From: Pigmentiphaga litoralis
GTDB lineage: Bacteria > Pseudomonadota > Gammaproteobacteria > Burkholderiales > Burkholderiaceae_B
Direction of reading: 5' to 3'
DNA: 64,000 bases
Assembly: GCF_013408655.1 (NCBI RefSeq)
Contig: NZ_JACCBP010000001.1
Span: 1 to 64,000 of the forward strand
Positions 1 to 8,085 of the stretch are shown one piece after another (the stretch's first letter is position 1; each line of letters starts with the position of its first letter). A model generated the notes under the pieces. It did not search any database and was not told the origin of the DNA. It saw nothing but the letters and a program-made list of their open reading frames with translations. The translations under genes and the position numbers were made by a program.

Positions 1-192
1 TTGCCGGGTAGCTATGTACGGAAGAGATAACCGCTGAAGGCATCTAAGCGGGAAACTCGTCTAAAGATAAGATTTCCCGGGGGCTTGACCCCCCTAAAGG
101 GCCGTTCGAGACCAGGACGTTGATAGGTCAGGTGTGGAAGCGCAGTAATGCGTTAAGCTAACTGATACTAATTGCCCGTGCGGCTTGATCCT
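1..192 (+). rRNA. rrl: 23S ribosomal RNA, 3' end (partial)
   Basis: The segment carries conserved 23S domain VI sequence, including the tract reading GAAGGCATCTAAGCGGGAA and the terminal part around GATACTAATTGCCCGTGCGG. The 5' part of the gene lies outside the window. The exact 3' end is estimated by analogy with other 23S genes, which end a few bases after the GGCTTGATCC-like tail. It is followed by a spacer and a 5S gene in the same orientation, so this is the end of an rRNA operon. Confidence 0.96.
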
Positions 193-362
193 ATAACCCT
201 GGCGGTTGTAGTGTTCAGTGCACGCAATCACAAGTCACGACGCCAGCGCGTCGTGCACCCAAACACTCGAATCTGTTGTGCTTCTTTCCAAATTGGGCGA
301 CCTGGCCCGAGCATCACCGTGCGACCGCATCGTGACTGCTTGCCAGCGAGCCAACAAGTTAA
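193..362 (+). other. 23S-5S internal transcribed spacer
   Basis: This 170-bp stretch between the two rRNA genes has no convincing reading frame and no tRNA cloverleaf that I can fold by eye. It is expected to be co-transcribed and removed during rRNA maturation. Confidence 0.8.
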
Positions 363-477
363 TGCCTGACGACCATAGCAAAGTGGTACCACTCCTTCCC
401 ATCTCGAACAGGACAGTGAAACGCTTTTGCGCCGATGATAGTGGACGGACGTCTGTGAAAGTAGGTCATTGTCAGGC
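363..477 (+). rRNA. rrf: 5S ribosomal RNA
   Basis: The gene is about 115 nt with complementary ends (TGCCTGAC at the start, GTCAGGC at the end) forming helix I. Internal 5S landmarks are visible: ACCACTCCTTCCCATCTCGA in loop B/helix III and GAAAGTAGGTCATTGTCAGG near the 3' end. It follows the 23S gene in the usual order and is followed by an intrinsic terminator. Confidence 0.97.
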
Positions 478-490
478 TAGTTATACCCAG

Positions 491-528
491 AACCCCTCGT
501 AGCGAACGCTGCGGGGGGTTTTGCTTTT
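491..528 (+). terminator. Rho-independent terminator of the rRNA operon
   Basis: AACCCC and GGGGGGTT arms flank a loop of about 14 nt and run into TTTTGCTTTT. It sits 14 bp after the 5S gene. Confidence 0.85.
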
Positions 529-535
529 GGGGAAC

Positions 536-580
536 GCATTATTGTGGGATGCGTTATTGGAAGATGCATTATTGGAAGAT
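536..580. repeat. Three tandem copies of a 15-bp unit
   Basis: Three adjacent 15-mers of the form GC(A/G)TTATTG(G/T)(A/G)(A/G)GAT can be read. The last two differ at one base. The array lies right after the rRNA terminator and upstream of the small membrane-protein gene. It has no obvious coding role. Confidence 0.8.
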
Positions 581-657
581 GGGTTCAGGCGGAACGCGTC
601 TATGATGCCTCCCAGTGCGATCGCCATCGGGCGGTGCCTTACCTTGATGGGAATCCC

Positions 658-876
658 ATGAAAGCTTCGTTGATCGTCGGCGTGTTGTTGATCGTGTTGG
701 GTGTGGCGGCTTTCGGCTACAAGAGCTTCTCGTATACGTCGGAAGAGACCCTGCTCAAGGTGGGACCCATCGAGGCGACTGCCAACACCCGCAAGACGGT
801 GGGCATTCCTGCCTGGGCCGCCATCGCATCGATCGTGTTGGGTGCCGTGGTGATCGTGGCCGGCCGTCGCCGCTAA
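658..876 (+). CDS. Small two-helix membrane protein (DUF3185-like)
   Basis: This 72-residue protein has one hydrophobic helix at about residues 4-19 and a second at about 50-68, ending in a basic GRRR tail. Between them is a polar segment with a VGPIEA motif. The size and layout resemble the DUF3185-type small membrane proteins of Proteobacteria, a family without a known role; this assignment is from memory and tentative. I chose the ATG immediately before the first hydrophobic segment. An upstream in-frame ATG would add a non-hydrophobic leader that overlaps the 15-bp repeat. The gene ends 1 bp from the end of the convergent phosphoesterase gene. Confidence 0.72.
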   Translation: MKASLIVGVLLIVLGVAAFGYKSFSYTSEETLLKVGPIEATANTRKTVGIPAWAAIASIVLGAVVIVAGRRR

Positions 877-877
877 G

Positions 878-1822
878 TCAGGCGTCCGCAGTTTCCCGAA
901 CTCGCCGTGCAAGGTGAGCGGGTCGGGTGGGGCTGGCAGGGTGCGACGGGTCCATATGCTCTGCATCGTCATCATCGTCCCTCTCCATGCAACGTGGATG
1001 GACAGCGGACGGCAGGGCAGGCAGTTCCACGGCCCGTCGCCGGCGGCTTTTTGTTGGCGCAACTTCGTGCTGCAAGGCATCGGTCCAGAACAACAGCTGC
1101 AGCTTGCCATCCTGGTCTTCGACCAGGGCTGACAGGCTCTCTACCCAGTCCCCATCATTGCAGTACAGCAGGCCGTCGATCTCGCGCATCTCGGCTTTAT
1201 GGATATGGCCGCAGACCACGCCGTCGTAGCCTTGCCGCCGCGCTTCACTCACCAGCACCTCTTCAAAATCGGTAATGAACGAGACGGCGTTCTTGACGCG
1301 GTGCTTGAGGTACTGCGATAGCGACCAGTAGTGGAGCCCCATGCGGCGCCGCACGCGGTTGAAGTGCAGATTCAACCAGAGCGTGAAGGTGTACAGCGTG
1401 TCGCCCAGGTGCGCGAGCCACTTGCTGTGCTGGATGACGCCGTCGAACTGGTCGCCGTGCGTGACCCAGAGCCGTCGGCCGTCGGCAGTGACGTGAACGG
1501 CGTCGGCCTGGACTTCGATGTCGCCAAACGCGTAGCCGATGAACTGACGCGCAAATTCGTCATGGTTGCCAGGAATGAAGACGACACGGGAGCCTTTGCG
1601 GGCTTTGCGCAGGATCTTTTGCACCACGTCATTGTGCGCGCGGGGCCAGACCCAGTTCTTGCGTAGCTGCCAGCCGTCGATGATGTCGCCGACCAGGTAG
1701 ATGGTGTCTGCGTCATTGTGTTTGAGGAAGTCGAGCAGGTGCGCGGCGTTGCAGCCGGCCGTGCCCAGATGCAGATCCGAAATCCAAATCGCGCGCCAGT
1801 GGGTCGGCATCGAATGTGTCAC
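878..1822 (-). CDS. LpxH-like calcineurin-type metallophosphoesterase (UDP-2,3-diacylglucosamine diphosphatase family)
   Basis: This 314-residue protein carries the full metallophosphoesterase set: SDLHLG (about residue 15), GDIIDGW, GNHDE, THGDQFD and CGHIHKA. LpxH-family enzymes cleave UDP-diacylglucosamine to lipid X in lipid A synthesis at the inner membrane. This subfamily is longer than classical LpxH (about 240 aa) and its exact substrate is uncertain. The last 60 or so residues are basic, then acidic (RDDDDDAE), and look like a poorly conserved tail. The start is a GTG preceded by AGGGGG at good spacing; an internal ATG four codons later is the alternative. It is followed tail-to-tail by the small membrane-protein gene. 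Confidence 0.82.
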   Translation of the reverse strand: MTHSMPTHWRAIWISDLHLGTAGCNAAHLLDFLKHNDADTIYLVGDIIDGWQLRKNWVWPRAHNDVVQKILRKARKGSRVVFIPGNHDEFARQFIGYAFGDIEVQADAVHVTADGRRLWVTHGDQFDGVIQHSKWLAHLGDTLYTFTLWLNLHFNRVRRRMGLHYWSLSQYLKHRVKNAVSFITDFEEVLVSEARRQGYDGVVCGHIHKAEMREIDGLLYCNDGDWVESLSALVEDQDGKLQLLFWTDALQHEVAPTKSRRRRAVELPALPSAVHPRCMERDDDDDAEHMDPSHPASPTRPAHLARRVRETADA

Positions 1823-1912
1823 CTGACAGTCCCCCTATCCATGACTAGCATGGGACCACGATGCAGTGACCGCATTGTGACCAGGGGATGTCAGTACCGT
1901 GACAGTGCCGGC

Positions 1913-2818
1913 TCAGGCTTCCTGGATGGCATCCAGACGCGCTGCAATGTAGCGGCGGGCGGCGGGGTTGAACATCAGGCGCATGTGTCCCACGCGTTCG
2001 CATACAAAGGACTCGGCGCCTGGTAGCAGCCCCTGCGCAACGGGCGACACGATGTTGTCGTGACGCGAAGCGACACAGGTGAACATCGACGGATCGTGGA
2101 CGGGCAGCGCGGCGTTCAACTGCGTCAGCCAGATGCCATCGGGGACCATTTCTGTTGCACAGATGCCGCGCCCCATGCGGGCGTGGTAGGTGCCAAGGTG
2201 CGGCGTGGCGATGGTGATCACATGCTGGATGGGCGCCTGCGGATCGTGACGCAACGCCGACCGCGCGGCCAGGCCGCCCATGCTGTGCGCGATGATGACG
2301 ACGCGATCGACCGAAGCACGTTGGCACAGGCTGCGCGCGCCGGCCAGCACCTGCTTGCCGAAGTCGTCGATGCTGGCCTGGGGAGGCGACAGGTCGATGG
2401 CGTCGACCGTCCAGCCGAGCGCACCCAGCCACCCGAAAAAGCCCCGCCACACGCCGCGGTTGCACCCGTAGCCGTGCACCAGAAGGATGGCGCCGCGCGG
2501 CTGGGCCGGGGCGACTGCGCGCCAGCCGCCACGCCACGGTATGTCCACATACATGTTGCGCAACGAGATCGCGACTTCGCCGGGCCAGGCGCGCAGGAAG
2601 CCACGGGGCGCGGCGCTGCCGGGACGATGGCTGAGACGCCAGGCCAGCAGAAAGCCGGCACCAACGATGGCCGCATGAATGACGATGGCGATCAGTATGC
2701 TGACGATCACGGCTGCCAGCAGCGATAGGCCCAGGCCTTGCATCAATGCCGTGGTGACCAATGCGCCGAGAATGAGCACGCCAACCAGGAAGAAGCGCAG
2801 GCCGGTGGCCATGGTCAT
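1913..2818 (-). CDS. Membrane-anchored alpha/beta hydrolase (lipase-like)
   Basis: This 301-residue protein has two N-terminal hydrophobic segments (about residues 5-25 and 29-57) followed by an alpha/beta-hydrolase domain. Visible landmarks are the oxyanion segment LVHGYGCNRG, the nucleophile elbow AHSMGG, an Asp in SRHDNIV and a His in VGHMRL, so the triad looks complete. The fold matches triacylglycerol lipase/PGAP1-like hydrolases, but the substrate cannot be told. I chose the ATG just before the first membrane helix. An upstream ATG would add about 36 residues with no family support. It lies alone between the phosphoesterase and the PiuC gene. Confidence 0.82.
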   Translation of the reverse strand: MTMATGLRFFLVGVLILGALVTTALMQGLGLSLLAAVIVSILIAIVIHAAIVGAGFLLAWRLSHRPGSAAPRGFLRAWPGEVAISLRNMYVDIPWRGGWRAVAPAQPRGAILLVHGYGCNRGVWRGFFGWLGALGWTVDAIDLSPPQASIDDFGKQVLAGARSLCQRASVDRVVIIAHSMGGLAARSALRHDPQAPIQHVITIATPHLGTYHARMGRGICATEMVPDGIWLTQLNAALPVHDPSMFTCVASRHDNIVSPVAQGLLPGAESFVCERVGHMRLMFNPAARRYIAARLDAIQEA

Positions 2819-3016
2819 GCTGGCACCAGGGTGAAAATCAGACGTTGGCAGGTGGCTTTGGTCATGCTGGCACCGCGGTGCACAGCGGACGCGGGGCAGT
2901 CGCTGTAGCCATTCCGAAGCTTTCAAGAAAGTCGAATCCCGGCCTGTGTTCGCCAGCCACGGCGCGATGCAGGGAATGCAGCAGATTCAGGGGATGCAGG
3001 ACACAGGACCCGTTCG

Positions 3017-3700
3017 TCACAGTTCCGCCCATCGCCGCAGTAGGTTGTGATAGATGCCGGTGAGCTGAATCACGGCGGGGTCGCTCTGGCTTTTTTCGGT
3101 TGCGAGTTGCTGGATGGTCTGGTCGAGCTGGAAGAGGGTGCTGCGGTCGGCGTCGGACCGGATCATGCTCTGGATCCAAAAGAATGAGCTGACGCGCACG
3201 CCGCGCGTAACGGGGGTGACGTGGTGCAGGCTGCTCGCGGGATAGAGCACCATGTCGCCGGCTGCGAGTTTGACGCGTTCGGTGCCGAAGGTGTCTTCGA
3301 TGGACAGTTCGCCGCCGTCGTAGTCCTCGGGGGAGGACAGGAATAGCGTGGCCGACAGGTCGCTGCGGATGCGGAAGTTGCTGCCGCGCAGGGTGCGCAC
3401 GCCGTTGTCGATGTGGTTGCGGAATTCGTGGCCGCCGGCGTAGCGGTTGAACAGCGGCGGGAAGACTTTGAGCGGCAGGGCGGCGGCGATGAAGAGCGGG
3501 TTGGCGCCCAAGGCGTCCAGGATCGCGTCACCGACCTGGCGGGCGACGGGCGACCCTTCGGGCAGCTGTTCATTGCGTTTGGCCTGCGCGGATTGGACGC
3601 CGGACGTGGCGTTGCCGTCTATCCATTCGGCGGCGTCGATGGCCTGCCGAAAGGTGGCGACTTGCTCGGAAGTGAGTACCTGCGGTAGATGCAGCAGCAT
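3017..3700 (-). CDS. piuC: Fe(II)/2-oxoglutarate-dependent dioxygenase, PiuC/PKHD type
   Basis: This 227-residue protein has the YbiX/PiuC layout. The iron-binding HxD is in the FRNHIDNGV segment and the distal His in SSLHHVTPV, followed by an Arg of the 2-oxoglutarate site ([10 protein letters not shown]). PiuC-type enzymes are iron-responsive and usually sit beside a TonB-dependent catecholate receptor; their substrate is not settled. Here it is the last gene of a receptor/Sel1-protein/PiuC set on the minus strand, starting 21 bp after the Sel1 gene ends. Expression under iron limitation is inferred from the Fur-like site upstream of the receptor. Confidence 0.92.
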   Translation of the reverse strand: MLLHLPQVLTSEQVATFRQAIDAAEWIDGNATSGVQSAQAKRNEQLPEGSPVARQVGDAILDALGANPLFIAAALPLKVFPPLFNRYAGGHEFRNHIDNGVRTLRGSNFRIRSDLSATLFLSSPEDYDGGELSIEDTFGTERVKLAAGDMVLYPASSLHHVTPVTRGVRVSSFFWIQSMIRSDADRSTLFQLDQTIQQLATEKSQSDPAVIQLTGIYHNLLRRWAEL

Positions 3701-3721
3701 GGTTGTGAACTCTGACGGGCG

Positions 3722-4693
3722 TCAGGCGTCGGAAGCGCCAGAGGGCGCAGTCCCGATGTTGTTGGACGAAGATCCGACGGGGCGAGCGTTATCGGCAGCA
3801 AAGCCTGCGTCGTCCGTGCTGCCAGCAATCTTCGCCGAAGAGCCTGCGCTGCCCGTCTTGCTGGCGTTACCGCTGTCGACGCCCATGGCGCTAGCGTCGC
3901 CCGCGTTGCTTGGACTGCCTGCGCTGCCAGCACTGACCGCGCTTGCGGCGCGCAGCATGCGCGACTCGAACCAGCCGCTCAGCGCCTGGAATTCCGGATG
4001 CGGCGATTGCTGCAGGAAGTCGCGGGTCTTTTCCTTGAAGGCGAGGGTGGCGGTGTCGGGCACGCGGCGCAGCCAGCGGATGGCGTCGTCCATGCGGCCG
4101 CGGTCGGCCAGCAGACGCGCGGCGTTGAATTGCCCGCGAAAGTCGCCGCCTTCGGCTGCGCGCAGGTAGTGGTCCAGCGCGGTGTCCAGGTCGACGTCGA
4201 CTTCCCAGCCGTCTTCATAAAAACCGCCGACGATGTTGATCGATTTGGCGTGGCCCAGTGCGGCGGCTTTGCTGAGCCAGGCAAAGGCTTCCTTGCGGTC
4301 GGCGTCCACACCCGCGCCTAATGCCAGTGCGGTGGCGTAGTTGTACATGCCCCAGTCCAGGCCGGCCTGGGCGGCAAGGCGGTGCCAGTAGGCGGCCATG
4401 ACGTCATTGGGCGCGACGCCCCGGCCGTGCTGGTAGCACTGGCCCAGCAGATTCATGGCCATGGGGTCGTCTTTGCGGGCGGCGCGTTTGAACCAGAAGA
4501 CGGCTTGTTCGGGGTCACGGTCCACACCGCGGCCGTCCAGCAGCATCTGGCCGTACACGAGCTGGGCCTGGGTGATACCGCCTTCTGCCGCGGCATGGAG
4601 CCAGGCGGCAGCGCGTTCGGGCGGGCCGGCCAGGATCTGGGCCAGTTCTTCGGGGGTGACGGCGTTGATGTCTTTGGGAGTGACCGGGGGCAT
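3722..4693 (-). CDS. Sel1-like tetratricopeptide repeat protein
   Basis: This 323-residue protein contains several Sel1-type repeats, for example the AQLVYGQMLLDGRGV, AMNLLGQCYQHGRGV and SINIVGGFYEDGWEV segments. No signal peptide is visible. The last 80 or so residues form an Ala/Ser/Gly/Asn-rich low-complexity tail. Sel1 proteins are scaffolds. This one belongs to the type found between PiuA-like receptors and PiuC in many betaproteobacteria, so a role in iron-responsive physiology is inferred. The leader upstream contains an intrinsic terminator and A/T-slippery repeats (see separate entries), so its expression relative to the receptor may be damped. Confidence 0.85.
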   Translation of the reverse strand: MPPVTPKDINAVTPEELAQILAGPPERAAAWLHAAAEGGITQAQLVYGQMLLDGRGVDRDPEQAVFWFKRAARKDDPMAMNLLGQCYQHGRGVAPNDVMAAYWHRLAAQAGLDWGMYNYATALALGAGVDADRKEAFAWLSKAAALGHAKSINIVGGFYEDGWEVDVDLDTALDHYLRAAEGGDFRGQFNAARLLADRGRMDDAIRWLRRVPDTATLAFKEKTRDFLQQSPHPEFQALSGWFESRMLRAASAVSAGSAGSPSNAGDASAMGVDSGNASKTGSAGSSAKIAGSTDDAGFAADNARPVGSSSNNIGTAPSGASDA

Positions 4694-4726
4694 GCAGTGT
4701 CTGGCTGAAAGAGGCGGAAGGTATTT

Positions 4727-4794
4727 GCGGAAAAGATCCGGAGCAAAAGCATCCGGCGGAAAAGAACCTGGCGAAAAAACCTGGCGGAAAAAAA
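4727..4794. repeat. Five degenerate 13-15-bp tandem repeats with A-tracts
   Basis: Units of the form GGCGGAAAAGAACCT recur five times with A-runs of four to seven. They occupy the leader of the Sel1 gene. Read on the minus strand they are T-runs separated by CCGCC-type blocks. Confidence 0.7.
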
Positions 4795-4810
4795 CCGGCT
4801 CGTAGCCGGT
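4788..4810 (-). terminator. Intrinsic terminator between the TonB receptor and the Sel1 gene
   Basis: A perfect 7-bp stem (ACCGGCT / AGCCGGT on the plus strand) with a 3-nt loop is followed on the minus strand by seven T residues. It lies about 105 bp downstream of the receptor stop codon and 95 bp upstream of the Sel1 start. Confidence 0.7.
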
Positions 4811-4882
4811 ACAGGATAAACCACGTCAGGATTTCTTGCGGTGACACGGCGGCGGAGCGCGCCCTCTGAGCGCCATAACCAA

Positions 4883-4909
4883 GGGCGGCGCCGATCCCCG
4901 GCGCCGCCC
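4883..4909 (-). terminator. GC-rich hairpin just downstream of the TonB receptor gene
   Basis: Perfect 10-bp arms GGGCGGCGCC and GGCGCCGCCC enclose a 7-nt loop, starting 8 bp after the receptor stop codon. There is no T-tract, so it may protect the 3' end or pause polymerase rather than terminate. Confidence 0.55.
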
Positions 4910-4916
4910 CCTCCCA

Positions 4917-7217
4917 TCAATACCTGAAATTCAGGCTGGCGATGGCGGCGCGGCCATTGCCTACCGACGCGTAGTGCGTGCTGTAGGTGGACGTGTAGTA
5001 GAACTTGTTGGTCAGGTTCAGCACGTTTAGCTGCGCGGTCAGGTTGCGGTTGATGCGGTACGTGGCGACGGCATCGAAACGCAGGGCGCCCGGAATGTAG
5101 CGGCGCACGGCGGCAGCGGAACCGTACTGTTTGCCGGTGTAGAACGCACCACCGCCGACCGACAGATCCGGAAGGACGTTATACGTCGACCACAGGCTGA
5201 AGCTGTGCTCGGGCGTGTTCGGGAATTCCTGGCCGACCGCGCCCTGGTTGGCCAGGACCGGACCGTTGTCGGTGATCTTGCTTTTCAGGAAGGTGTAGCC
5301 GCCGAACACTTGCCACTTGTTGGTGATGTTGCCCGAGGCGCCCAGTTCAAAGCCGTTGATGGACCGGCCGCCGCTCATGGAATAGGTATTGTCGGGATTG
5401 GTCACGCGGGCGTTGGTGGTTTCGATGCGGAACACCGCGGCGTTGACCGCCAGGTTGTTGTTCAGCAGGTTCCACTTCGTGCCGAATTCCAGCGACTTGT
5501 TCTTTTCCGGCGCCAGGTCGGCCGCGTTCAGACCGACGTTGCCACGGCCCGGGGTGATGCCGTTGTCGCCGGCGCCTTCGGTCAGGTTCGACCCGACTGG
5601 CGTGGACGAAGTTGCGTACGAGGCATACACGCTGCCATTGGGCGCAGGCTTGTAGATCAGTCCCAACTGGTAGTTGAACAGCGTGTCGTCCCGGCGGGCA
5701 TTGGTGCCTTGGGGCGTCGTACCCGCGGTGTTGTTGTAGCGGGTGCGGTAGTCGTCGACGCGCAGGCCGATGTTGGTCAACCACTGGTCCGACCACTTGA
5801 TCGTGTCGAAGCCGTAAATGGAGGCGGACGTCACACGCGCCGTGGTGGTCTTGTCGCCCGGATTGATGGTGCCGGTCCAGGGATCATTCGGGTTCGGGTT
5901 GTAGAGGCTTGCGCAGTTGTAGCCCGACACCGCGCCCGAGCCCACGGCGCAGGCGTTGGTCGCGCCGCTGCCCGACCCGCGGGTGTTGATGATGTAGCTG
6001 CCGACGTGGCTTTCTTCGCGCGAAAATTCCACGCCGGTGGTGAAGCTGTGTTCAAAGCCGAACAGTTCCTTCTTGCCGTAGATTTCGGTCTGGTTGGCGA
6101 TGCTGTCGGTGTCGCTGTTGCGGGTGTTGGCACGGCGCCAGACCAGGCCACGGTTCACGTTGCCCTGGCTGTCGTCAGGCTGGGTGTACACATAACGCTG
6201 CGTGGCGTCGGTGTAGCGCGTGGTGTTGCGGATGTGCAGGCCGTTGTCGAAGTCGTGTTCGATGCGGGCGGTGGCAATGTCGGACCGCGTCTTGCGAAAG
6301 TCGCTGTTCGCCAGACCATAGAAGTTGTGGCGGTTGACGCTGACCGGGCTGATCTCGGTCACGCCGGCCGGAATGCTGGCGGCAGTGCCGTAACGGAACG
6401 GGATGCCCGAATCGGGCAGGTCGTCCGTCTGCATGTGGTAGTAGCTCAGGATGACGCGGGTCGGCGAGTTCAGCCCCAGGGTCAGGGTGGGTGCAATGCC
6501 CCAGCGTGACACGTCCACGGCATCGCGGCCGGGCACATCGGCATCGTGCACCAGGGCGTTCAGGCGGAAGGCGGCGTTGTCGCCCAGGCGCCAGTTGCCG
6601 TCCACGGTTCCGCGTTTGTAGTTGTCGGTGCCCAGCCCCAGGCTGCCCGACACGAAGTTTTCGGCCTTGGCTGTCTTGCTGATCAGGTTCAGGCTGCCGC
6701 CCGCGCCGCCTCGGCCGCCATAGGCGCCATCCGGGCCCTTGGTGACTTCGATCTGTTCCAGGTTGAACACTTCGCGCGACGTTGCGCCGATGTCGCGCAG
6801 GCCATCGATGAAGGTGCTGGCCTGGGCGTCGTAGCCGCGGATGAAGGGGCGATCGCCCAGCGGATTGCCGCCTTCACCGGCGCCGAAGGTGATGCCGGGG
6901 GTGGTGCGCAGCGCCTCGACCAGCGTGCTCGACGCGGTGCTGTTGATCAGTTCCTGCGGGATGATGGTGACGGACTTGGGCGTATCGACCAGGGGAGCGG
7001 TGAACTTGCTGTTGGACGATTGTTCGACCTTGTAGGGCGCGTCGGCCTGGCCTTCGACGGCGATCGGCGTCAACTGCGCCGGCTGGCGGGACGCTTCCGG
7101 GGTGGTCTGGGCGTGGGCTGCGCCGCTGACGGCAAGCACGCCGCCCAAGGCGGCTGCCAATGGGACAGCCAAGGGGGCTGCCAGGGACTTCGGCCGGGCC
7201 GTATCCGGGTGATTCAC
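4917..7217 (-). CDS. TonB-dependent siderophore receptor (PiuA/Fiu-like)
   Basis: This 766-residue outer-membrane receptor has an N-terminal signal peptide ending near AAHAQ. The plug domain includes DTPKSVTIIPQEL, RPFIRGYDAQ and IEVTKGPDGAYGGRG. The long beta-barrel ends in LNFRY, with the terminal aromatic needed for BAM assembly. Its neighbours (Sel1 protein, PiuC) point to the catecholate PiuA/Fiu group; the actual ligand is inferred. I chose a GTG start because CAGGAGAAG lies 7 bp upstream and the signal peptide begins there; upstream in-frame ATGs give no signal sequence. A Fur-like site lies about 110 bp upstream, implying iron repression. Confidence 0.92.
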   Translation of the reverse strand: MNHPDTARPKSLAAPLAVPLAAALGGVLAVSGAAHAQTTPEASRQPAQLTPIAVEGQADAPYKVEQSSNSKFTAPLVDTPKSVTIIPQELINSTASSTLVEALRTTPGITFGAGEGGNPLGDRPFIRGYDAQASTFIDGLRDIGATSREVFNLEQIEVTKGPDGAYGGRGGAGGSLNLISKTAKAENFVSGSLGLGTDNYKRGTVDGNWRLGDNAAFRLNALVHDADVPGRDAVDVSRWGIAPTLTLGLNSPTRVILSYYHMQTDDLPDSGIPFRYGTAASIPAGVTEISPVSVNRHNFYGLANSDFRKTRSDIATARIEHDFDNGLHIRNTTRYTDATQRYVYTQPDDSQGNVNRGLVWRRANTRNSDTDSIANQTEIYGKKELFGFEHSFTTGVEFSREESHVGSYIINTRGSGSGATNACAVGSGAVSGYNCASLYNPNPNDPWTGTINPGDKTTTARVTSASIYGFDTIKWSDQWLTNIGLRVDDYRTRYNNTAGTTPQGTNARRDDTLFNYQLGLIYKPAPNGSVYASYATSSTPVGSNLTEGAGDNGITPGRGNVGLNAADLAPEKNKSLEFGTKWNLLNNNLAVNAAVFRIETTNARVTNPDNTYSMSGGRSINGFELGASGNITNKWQVFGGYTFLKSKITDNGPVLANQGAVGQEFPNTPEHSFSLWSTYNVLPDLSVGGGAFYTGKQYGSAAAVRRYIPGALRFDAVATYRINRNLTAQLNVLNLTNKFYYTSTYSTHYASVGNGRAAIASLNFRY

Positions 7218-7327
7218 CGTACTTCTCCTGTTTGCTGTGGTGCACGGGCGTGCAGACGAGTCGTGCTGATGCAAGGTCGGGAAGGGCGGTTCAGCCAAAG
7301 GCGATCGCGCGCATTCGCAACGATACA

Positions 7328-7346
7328 AAGAACGATTCTTATTCGT
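7328..7346 (-). promoter_or_regulatory. Fur-like operator of the PiuA-like receptor
   Basis: On the minus strand the site reads ACGAATAAGAATCGTTCTT, close to the AATAAGAATCATTCTC form of Fur boxes known in Bordetella relatives. It is positioned about 110 bp before the receptor start. Confidence 0.65.
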
Positions 7347-7487
7347 AACGAAGGCTAGTACGCGCTTACTTACGGTTGGCTGAACGTCGTGCGGATTCGG
7401 CGTTTTTACAACATGCAACGGCCGAATCTGGCGGTGCAGCGGCGGTGCAGCGCCAGTTGACCACCGGTGCTCGCCGCCACGGCGCAA

Positions 7488-7515
7488 ACAAAAACGGCGC
7501 CCCGGGAAGGCGCCG
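7488..7515 (-). terminator. Intrinsic terminator after the RDD gene
   Basis: CGGCGCC and GGCGCCG arms enclose a 7-nt loop. On the minus strand they are followed by GTTTTTGTTTG. It sits 37 bp beyond the RDD stop codon. Confidence 0.75.
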
Positions 7516-7551
7516 TCGGCAGGGCAGCAGTCGGGTGCCGGCCCGGATCTG

Positions 7552-8085
7552 CTACTTCTTGCGGGGCCGCTTGACCGCCTTGCTGACGATCAACCGTGTC
7601 CCGACCAGCCGGTCATGCAGGAACTGGCGGTCTTTGTCGAAGCAGGCCCAGACATACCCGATCCCCGTGAAGGTGATCGGCCACGACAACACGTACCGCA
7701 CGATGGCCTTCCACATGGGGATGCGGCCGCCATTGCCGTCCACCAGCCGGATGTCCCACGTTTTCATGGGCAGGGTCTGGCCGCCCATGCGCCAGCACAG
7801 GATGAAGTAGGCGCCGATCGCCACGAACAGCCAGGCCTGGCGCTCGTGGCGCAAGGCCAGCGCGTGCTTGCTCTGGGTCAACGTATCGAACAGGTAGTCG
7901 GCCACGAACACCACGCCAAACAGCAGGATGGCTTCGTACATCATGCAGGCGAAGCGGGTCCATTTGCCAGGCGTGGGGGCAGCAGCGTAGGCGGCCTGGC
8001 GGGTGGCCGGAGACGTGGCGGAGGCGGAATCACCCATGGCGGCTGACCGGGCGTCGATAACTTTGGAACGGGGGGCATCAGACAT
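7552..8085 (-). CDS. RDD family membrane protein
   Basis: This 177-residue protein has a variable Ala-rich N-terminus and then an RDD domain. The first helix contains RFACMMYEAILLFGVVF, and helices follow at about residues 89-102 and 130-145. The signature WKAIVRYVLSWP and a DRLVGTRLIV end, with the conserved DR pair, are visible. RDD proteins are inner-membrane proteins of diverse or unknown transport function. I chose the ATG that begins MSDAP; in-frame ATGs upstream give an unrelated basic leader. It is a single-gene unit with its own terminator. Confidence 0.85.
   Translation of the reverse strand: MSDAPRSKVIDARSAAMGDSASATSPATRQAAYAAAPTPGKWTRFACMMYEAILLFGVVFVADYLFDTLTQSKHALALRHERQAWLFVAIGAYFILCWRMGGQTLPMKTWDIRLVDGNGGRIPMWKAIVRYVLSWPITFTGIGYVWACFDKDRQFLHDRLVGTRLIVSKAVKRPRKK

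Noticed and set aside
172..502. Short open frames over the 23S-5S spacer and 5S gene
   Set aside because: They lie within rRNA or its spacer and have no coding features.
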